Shown in pieces: positions 57,046 to 64,000 of a stretch of 64,000 bases of DNA (position 1 is the stretch's first letter; every line of letters begins with the position of its first letter). A program made the translations under genes and the position numbers. Source of the stretch: Sternotherus odoratus (lineage: Eukaryota; Chordata; Testudines; Kinosternidae); the NCBI GenBank assembly GCA_032164245.1, contig JAVMKO010000001.1, positions 20,559,603 to 20,623,602 of the forward strand, in the 5' to 3' direction. Below the pieces are notes generated by a model, which worked only from the letters and a program-made list of their open reading frames with translations, was not told the origin of the DNA and did no database searches.

Positions 57046-59018
57046 AAGAATCATTGCTATATTATTTTAAGACAATGTGTGGTATTTATTTGCTTAACTA
57101 AGATATTTTAAAAAACTAGTAACATGAAGTTTCCAAGTTGCAATTAAAGTTGTTAAAATGTTTTTCCATCAACTCTCACCTCTACCCCCTTATTCTCTGC
57201 AGTTACTATTCACATCAGTCTGATCAGCAGGAAAAATAGCAAAAGATTGTGCTTGGCTTGCATTCGTAACAGATGGAGCAGGACTTTACTGTATTAACTT
57301 TCATCTCTCATTACAGACCTCTCCTTCCCCCTCTCATCATGGCAATTATACCTCTTATTTAACAATTGATTTGTGATTAAGAGGAAGTGGGACCAGTATG
57401 TGGTGTGCTGCTGCTAGAAAGCAATAGGCTGTATTTGTGCTGAATGATTATTCAGTTCTAGAAAAATGTGCTGCACTGTGAGCCCCGGAGGCTGGTACAA
57501 GTTTTCTCACTCTGCCCAATCAATATGTTCAGAAGTGTCTGCCTCTCTCTAGGAAAAGATTACTTTAAACTCCCATGTGCAGTCACAGCCTGGCCCTCTC
57601 TCCTGAGGCTGTCTTCAAAAGGCAGGGACGGTTGTGATGCTGCTGCTGCTTGTCTAATAGGAATTGGCCTGTGACATCCAACTCATTTCACACAGATCAC
57701 CAAAGAGCCATCAGTGAGTAGTAAATCTCGCTCACTGTCAGCCTTGGTCTGGATTTCAACTGGCAACCTAGAAATGAAATGGTCCATATCCATTTACAAG
57801 CCAGCTAAGGATACTTACCTGTATTTTTAGTGGAGAGAACAAAATGAAATAGATCAGGGTGCATTACTTTTCATACGAAAATAAACTGATTTCAGTACTT
57901 TCCCCTGCTAAGGACTTGATCTAATGCCCAAAGAAGTCAACTGAAAGACTCCAGCTGATTTTAAAGGATATTGAATTGGGCCCACACCACTTATAGCGCT
58001 CCTTACAGCAAACATTAAAATGCAGTAATGTGTATTTTTATAATGTACAGAGATGCCTGTACACAATGGGCCAAATTCAAAGTTGGACCTATCAGGTGTG
58101 ACTCCACGTGAAGTCAGTGGAAGTTGAGCATCAAGGCTGAGTTTGGCCCACCAAGTTGGTGTATAGGGCAGGAGAATGGAAAGGACTGGATTTTTTGGAA
58201 CAAAAGCTGTTTTTGCAGATTCAGATAAGTACACTATAACTTATACCATCTTTAATCACTCTAGCCATGTGCCATGATTGCTTTCTTTATTTAGCTGTCA
58301 GCATTAATCATTAAGCCACATGCTTTTAAAATAGGCTAGATAAACATAATACAGTTGAGCTTCTGAAGCTTCCTTTTGTTACAGAAAAGGTTTCTAAAGG
58401 TAAATGTATACTATTCAGAACATGTTGACAGCCTAATGCATCTTGAGCACAAGAGTCTAAAGTTAATGCAATTCAAATGGTATAATTTAACTTTTTTGTT
58501 GCCTTGTAATGTCTTTCTAATGGTGCTACTGCAATCTTGGCAGGGACACAAGCTTTACCATACAGTCTGAGCTGCTAAAAGGTATCCCTGAAAACTCCAC
58601 TTTTCGTGGTGAAGAAACAGTACAAGGAAGCATTATTTGTCTGTTTCCTTTTAGCCCCAAGCAGCCCCTGCTGTGACTGCCATTTCTAACATACCTGCAA
58701 GATACATAACCTGCACATACCCATGTTTCTATGCAAAGCACAGAAGATTTAGGTCCAGTCCTGCAAGGTGCTGACTGAGCTCCCACGTCCACTGTTGACT
58801 GCATTAGGAGTTGTAGGCACTTAGTGCCTGACAAGATTGGTCTGTGACAAAGACAGGTATATAATAACACAGGGCTGCTAAAAGTCAGCTGTATCAAGTA
58901 AATGCAATCCTGGCCCTCCAAGAGGTGAAGAAAAGGAGTATCTTGAAACTAGGGGCATATGAAGTGACGATTAATGGTGTTTTGCTATGAAAATATATAG
59001 TTGTATTTATTAAGTTAT
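57046..59018. other. Intron, no recognised feature
   Basis: Mixed AT-rich sequence. Frames at 57468-57674 and 58526-58921 have no domain. A possible conserved non-coding block cannot be judged without alignment. Confidence 0.45.
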
Positions 59019-59053
59019 TTGTGTATGTATGTATGTATGTATTTATTTATATT
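59019..59053. repeat. (GTAT)n / (TTTA)n microsatellite
   Basis: Tandem TGTATGTATGTATGTATTTATTTATAT. Confidence 0.9.
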
Positions 59054-59213
59054 CCTATGATGAGCTGATTGTTTAAAATCAGAACCAGGACCATAGAAGC
59101 ATGGGAATGGCATAGGACTAGAGGTTTGACTTGGGGCAAAAAAAGGGAGGTTTGGACTGACTGGAGAGAGGTGACTGGAGAGCGATTTTGGCAGATAGGA
59201 GAGATACAAGGGG

Positions 59214-59240
59214 AGTGTGTGTGTGTGTGTGTGTGTGTGA
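59214..59240. repeat. (GT)n microsatellite
   Basis: About 12 GT units. Confidence 0.95.
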
Positions 59241-59789
59241 AAGCAACGTAATGAGAGGAGGATGGGCTGGGACTTACATGTCACTACCAAGCCCTGCACA
59301 CTATGACTCTCCCTTTTCACTCATCCCCACCTGCATCTTCAATGTAGAGTTCATAAATGAGGACAAATGAGTGGACAGATCACTGAATGGTGCCCTATTG
59401 TTTTTCCTCACAGTGCCCTAAGATGTGGGTTTGTGTGGAAGAATTTTAGGGCCCCATGTATGAACAGTTTTTGCTCTACCTGGGCCTTATTTTAAATATA
59501 AAATAGTTGGATATGCCTTGATATTTGTCAAAGCAACATGCCCAGCACATAAAGTGAAATTTCTCTAATGTGGTTAGAAACTGTGAAAGCTGAAAAGGAA
59601 TTCAATTCTAAACACATGAAAGAGCTGAAAACACAGTAGAGCACTTCTGAAAAGTTAGATTTACCAGTAAAATCAGCCATTAACAGGTCCAATTGAAGGA
59701 GTCAGACACTTCCACAGCAGATACGTAAAGCTCTTCCTTAAAGTGGTAACGTTCATGGGCATTCTAGAGTGGCAGTATCGCCAGCTAGT

Positions 59790-60185
59790 TAAGTCAGTGA
59801 ACCGGGACTGAGGAGACTGAGGCTAGATCCACAAATGGGACTTGGGCTCAGCATTGCAATGCATAGCTTTAGGTGGCTTGCTGCCTAGTGGAAGTCACAG
59901 CCCTGAAGTCGGCACTCAGCCTCCCTATATAATGCATGAGGAAAGTTAGGTGTCTAAGAATGGGATTCACAAAAGCCAACTTCCTGAGTGTGGAGCTGCC
60001 AAAGCTAGCTAATAGAAAAATATCAATGAGGATGCAGCAGCAACCCTTATAGCCTACTAGTTAGGTCACTTCCCTGGGATGGGGGAGAGCAGGACTCAGA
60101 GCCCCATTCTGCCTAATTCAGAGGAGTGACTTGAACCCAGGTCTCCCACAGCCTTAACCACTGGACTATGGAGTGGGTCTCTCCT
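59790..60185. repeat. Dispersed repeat A, copy 2
   Basis: TTGCTGCCTAGTGGAAGTCACAGCC, TGCATGAGGAAAGTTAGG and TGAACCCAGGTCTCCC match repeat A at 4835 and add a MIR-like end. Family unknown to me. Confidence 0.55.
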
Positions 60186-61000
60186 AGGCCTTGTCTACAC
60201 AGGGACTACCTCTCATTATGTGTTTATATAGTGCCTTGTACAAAAGCGCACCTGTAATACCATTACTAATAATAATGAAATCTTTTTTACAACATTGGAA
60301 TATTTTTGTTTCCCTTCCTTCCCTACACACTAACCATAAGTAAGAAATGGCTGGTGCCTTCTCATTTATTTCTCTATTTCTATTGGTTAAGTGTATTTTT
60401 TTGTTCAATGCAAAGATTGTGGTGTTGATTGATTGGCTGGTTGCTGAAGGTGTTTTGCAAGATCTATTGGGGGAGTTTGTTGCCTCAGAAAATTATATAA
60501 AATCAATCCAAGAAGCTCCATCATTTCTATTTCTATCTCTTGGGATGTTATGATCAAAAGATTGCATGGCCCTAGATGCCAAAGATCCAGAGGGTAATCC
60601 TTTGCCTGAGCATGTGAACCAGCAATAGTAACAGAGATGTTGAAGCATTACCTTCTCTTTTGATAACAGAAGGGAACAAAGCATCAAGGAATTCTGCTGG
60701 ATAAATTCCTTTCTGCAACAGCATAATTTGGACTGTTTTCTTCTATCATGCCCAGAAAAAGGCGTCTGATCTTTTTTAAAGGACAATAGAATTTACAATC
60801 CATGGGCCAAATTCTGAGACCTGAGTTTTCATGAATAAGGGCCTGATCCTGCAAACTATTACTATATGGCATAGTGCTTATTAACATAAGACGTAACCGT
60901 AGAGAAGATGAAACTAAACCCTGTTGTATTTTCAGATTTAGACCCTAAATTAAAACTGAGTAAGGACCTCAGGATTTGACCCTCTTTATTTGCATTGTTA
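60186..61000. other. Intron, no recognised feature
   Basis: AT-rich; CCTTGTCTACACAGGGACTA at 60188 is a scrap of the MITE family at 39243. Nothing else. Confidence 0.45.
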
Positions 61001-61793
61001 TCTATATATATAAAAGTCAAATGGTGTATGCGTGTATGTGTGCACTTACTCCTTCCACGCCGTTTGAGCTAGAGACTTGAAATTTGGTACAGTTATAGGT
61101 CTTAGGGTCCTAATCAGGGTAAGAGTCGAAAAATTTTCAAATCTCACCTCTGACGGCCACCAGGGGTGAAATTATTTAAAGGCCAATCACATCAGCTGGG
61201 CAGCTGCTGTTCTCTGTGACATAGTTATGATGTCATAATACCCCCCTCCAACGGACCCCGCACTCGCTCAGCTCTCTGCCCCCTCCCCACTCCAACGGAC
61301 CCCGCACTAGCTCAGCTCTCTGCCCCCTCCCCCCTCCAACGGACCCCGCACTCGCTCAGCTCTCTGCCCCCTCCCCACCTCCGACGGACCCGAGTTGGGT
61401 TTGGTCGGAGGGTAAGTGAGGTGGGGGTGTCGGGTTTGGTCAGGGGGGGTGGGAAGATGTTGGGGTGGGTGAGGGGTGAGGTGTGGGTGTTGGGGTTGGT
61501 CAGAGGGTGTTGGGTTTGGTGGGGGGGTAAGGTGGGGGGTGTTGGTCAGGGGGTGTTGGGGTTGGTAGTGGGTGACGTGGGGGTGTTGGGTTTGGGTGGT
61601 GGGGTGAAAATGTGAGTCGGGGTTGGTCGAGGGGTAAGTGAGGTGGGGGTGTCGGGTTTGGTCGGGGGGGTGAGGTGGGGGTGTCAGGTTTGCTCTCTGC
61701 CCCCTCCCCCCTCCAACAGACCCCACACTCGCTCAGCTCTCTTCCCCCTCCCCACCTCCGACGGACCCGAGCAACGCCGGGTATTTTCACTAG
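61001..61793 (+). mobile_element. Non-autonomous Helitron, complete, 793 bp
   Basis: The 5' end TCTATATATATAAAAGTC follows host A and the 3' end CTAG precedes host T. A 5-bp stem ACCCG/CGGGT (61765-61769 and 61778-61782) lies just upstream of TATTTTCACTAG. The 5' part (61021-61230) is a non-coding block; the 3' part consists of tandem repeats. No Rep/helicase gene. Confidence 0.9.
61240..61775 (+). repeat. Helitron minisatellites, two types
   Basis: Three units containing CCGCACTCGCTCAGCTCTCT lie at 61255-61370 and one near 61720. Between them, 61390-61690 is a G-rich array built on GGGTTTGGTCGGGGGG and GGTGGGGGTGT. The CGCTCAGCTCTC core is the inverse of the array in the Helitron at 26352. 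Confidence 0.9.
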
Positions 61794-64000
61794 TCTTCTG
61801 TAATCAAAGACAAAAGCCTTAGTCCTATTTCTTTGTCTTTTTTAAATATGTGGGCAACGTGTCTCACTAAAAATACACCTACCTGGCTACTTCTAGGATC
61901 TGGAGAGAAATATGCATCTGCATAACAAATTTTTTTCTGAATATTTTCTTATATTTGTGTCTGAGAAAAGAGAAGAGAATACTCTGTCACAAATGAGGCA
62001 AAAATTGTTCTATAACACCAATGCTGTGCAGAGGGCCACTAATCCATTCCTGGTGACTTGGTAAGCAGCTGTTGACTTTTAGCACAAAAAATATATTTGT
62101 TTTGAAGTAGGAAATATTTTTAATCTTTTATTTTTTCTCAGTTTCTGCTTCATTGAATTATGAGACACCGTCATATTAAGTGCTATTGAATGCTCGTTCT
62201 AATTTGTATTACACCATATTTCTTAGAAAATACACTGCTTCATATTCAGAGGGAGCTGGTCTTTAGTGATTATTTTTAACAAATTTCATCAACTCCTTTA
62301 AACCACTCATGGATAAGCAGTTCACAAAACAATGAGCTCCAAATAAAATGAATGGCAGTGTGTTCATTTGAATGTCAATGAACTCATGACCGTGCCAGCT
62401 TCTTACCTAATTATCGATGGCTGAATTCTTGCTGGCAAACATAAGCCAATCAGACTGCCTTCAGCAAAAGTGATACCTTGCAAATGAGTATGGCTGGAAC
62501 TACAGATTCTCACTTGCATTTGGAGATTTTCAACGGCACCTAACTTACACTGAAAGTCAATAGGAGTGTGGCACATTAATGCAATTTCTGTCTCTGAACA
62601 GCTCCTCCTTTATCTTTAACTATTTTCAGTGCCTGGAAACTATTGATAAAACTGTTGTCTGAAAACAGTTCGTCAACAGGGCTTCAGGAATTGCACAAAC
62701 CATATTCGTCTGCTAAGAAAGTGATCACTGATTTAAGGCTCAATCTTGCCCTCATTTAGAACAATGGTAAAGCTTCCCTGGGGGAGAATCAGTCACTAAA
62801 TTTACCAAGGTGTTCCTCGGCCTCCAAATCATCTCTAAGAATCTCTATTTTAACAGCTTTCCACTCTAATAATTTAGGAGCCAAGAAATACTGGACGGGA
62901 CTCAAGTCACAGCTCATGCCACTCCTAAATCAGTCATGGGAGAGGTGACCAACAGGAAATATTCCCCTACTATGGAAGCTAAAGACCTGACTGATTTTCC
63001 ACCTTGCTGGTTCATTTACACCTACATAACGTGAGTGCTATGTGGATGTAAAAGTACATAGTTGTGTTTCACACTCACTTTACATAGGTATGAATGGCTA
63101 TACAGGCAAAAAGCAGTGGAGAATCTGCTGACACTGATAAAGAATGGACCAGTAACGAAGCATGAGGCAAAATGCCACCACAAGACCACCAGAAGAAGCA
63201 GCTATTGATCATGTTTGTATTGCTGCACGTCATTTCCTGGGAATACTGTAATTTTGGTGTGTGTTGAAAGAGTTTTCTGAAAAAAGAGGGGGGGGAATCA
63301 TTGTTATTAATCTGACCATAGCTATGATATAATTGGTGCACTGCAACCAGCCACGGTCTTGGTATTCCACCAGGCAAAAGTGTATCACACCTACTATTCA
63401 CTGTGCCACTGACATCTGGCATACTGCAAGTGGAGCTATCTCTAGTCAAAACACATTGGGCCCAGTCAAATGTAACTCCCCATTCAAATCATCCCGCATG
63501 TGGGCTTCGGTGACTTCAACCCACCATCTCAGGTGATATCCTCACCAAAGACCACTCATGGGCAACAAGCAAAGACATTCCAGATTGCCTTTGCATTCCG
63601 ACCACAAGGGATCCTCCACGGCATAGCACCATCATTTTAAAGGAAGACTGGATTACAGGACTAGCTAGCTAGGCTTGAAGTGCTACCAGTCTTCATCCAG
63701 CTACTCTTGATTCCCAGGTAAAGAACTTTATTGTTGTTGCTAGTTTGAGATTTTGATTACGCTTTAAAGCTGTTTGGAAGGGAAGGGCCTTTGCATTTTG
63801 TCATTTTCCATGTATAATAAGATATTTTGTTAGAACTGTAGAAACTGTACTAGTGAGTACCATTCAGTACAATAATCTTACATTTTAAACATCTCTTGGT
63901 AATTTTAAACTCCCTCCCACATTTTTATGTTCATAACAGTTACTTCTATCTATTTTCTTTGTCTCCATTGAACATTTTTTTTATTACAGTATATGAATTA
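61794..64000. other. Intron to window end, no recognised feature
   Basis: AT-rich sequence. A segment ending TTCCCAG|GTAAAG at 63717-63723 looks like a donor site, but no coding frame with a recognised domain leads into it. Confidence 0.45.

Noticed and set aside
57468..57674. 68-residue frame with start near a pyrimidine-rich stretch
   Set aside because: No domain, no conserved context that I can see, and such frames are expected by chance.
63330..63722. Possible additional exon ending at a TTCCCAG|GTAAAG donor
   Set aside because: No acceptor-bounded frame with MAGI2 or other recognisable protein sequence leads to it; a donor-like hexamer alone is weak.

Overview
The window is vertebrate intronic DNA, most likely from a turtle. 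The only host coding sequence I can defend is one internal exon of MAGI2 (membrane-associated guanylate kinase, WW and PDZ domains 2) at 36715-37350 on the + strand. It has a clean polypyrimidine tract and AG acceptor, 212 codons' worth of sequence, and a GTAAG donor. No neighbouring MAGI2 exon is present, so both flanks are read as long introns of this gene. The turtle assignment rests on the repeats: CR1 LINEs ending in the ATTCTATG tail, short Penelope-derived palindromes with the GCTTTCGTGGG motif, several GC-rich MITE families I recognise from turtle genomes, a DIRS-type element and Helitrons. This is a recognition-based judgement; no database was searched.

Layout. 0-6.3 kb: CR1 fragments, several hAT MITEs and old turtle repeats. 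6.5-9.0 kb: a decayed minus-strand LINE of the R2/R4 type, split by a palindromic Penelope-type insertion. 9.1-14.8 kb: a GC-rich MITE, then a DIRS-like element with inverted termini, a gag relic and a nested hAT. 15.9-17.6 kb: an LTR-like segment and a Gypsy RNase H relic. 18.6-21.1 kb: a minus-strand relic of a dispersed protein family with a TGCD motif, split by about 1 kb of inserted DNA that holds a perfect 81-bp palindrome. 21.1-26.0 kb: plain AT-rich intron. 26.0-28.2 kb: a MITE, a complete non-autonomous Helitron carrying promoter-like motifs and a minisatellite, and a hAT with target duplications. 28-36.4 kb: intron with scattered MITEs. 36.7-37.4 kb: the MAGI2 exon. 37.6-44.4 kb: a MITE, an old CR1/L3 copy and an internally deleted Gypsy element with paired LTR ends. 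44.4-51.5 kb: AT-rich intron, microsatellites and one unexplained GC-richer segment. 51.6-53.2 kb: a snap-back hAT with two inverted transposase C-termini. 53.5-60.2 kb: MIR-like, CR1 and Penelope fragments and microsatellites. 61.0-61.8 kb: a second Helitron, sharing a tandem-repeat module with the first in opposite orientation. The rest, to 64 kb, is plain intron.

Nothing here forms an operon or pathway. The biology is one conserved scaffold-protein exon inside a deep record of transposon insertion, nesting and snap-back rearrangement. Transposon boundaries are given with target-site duplications where I could read them; elsewhere they are approximate.
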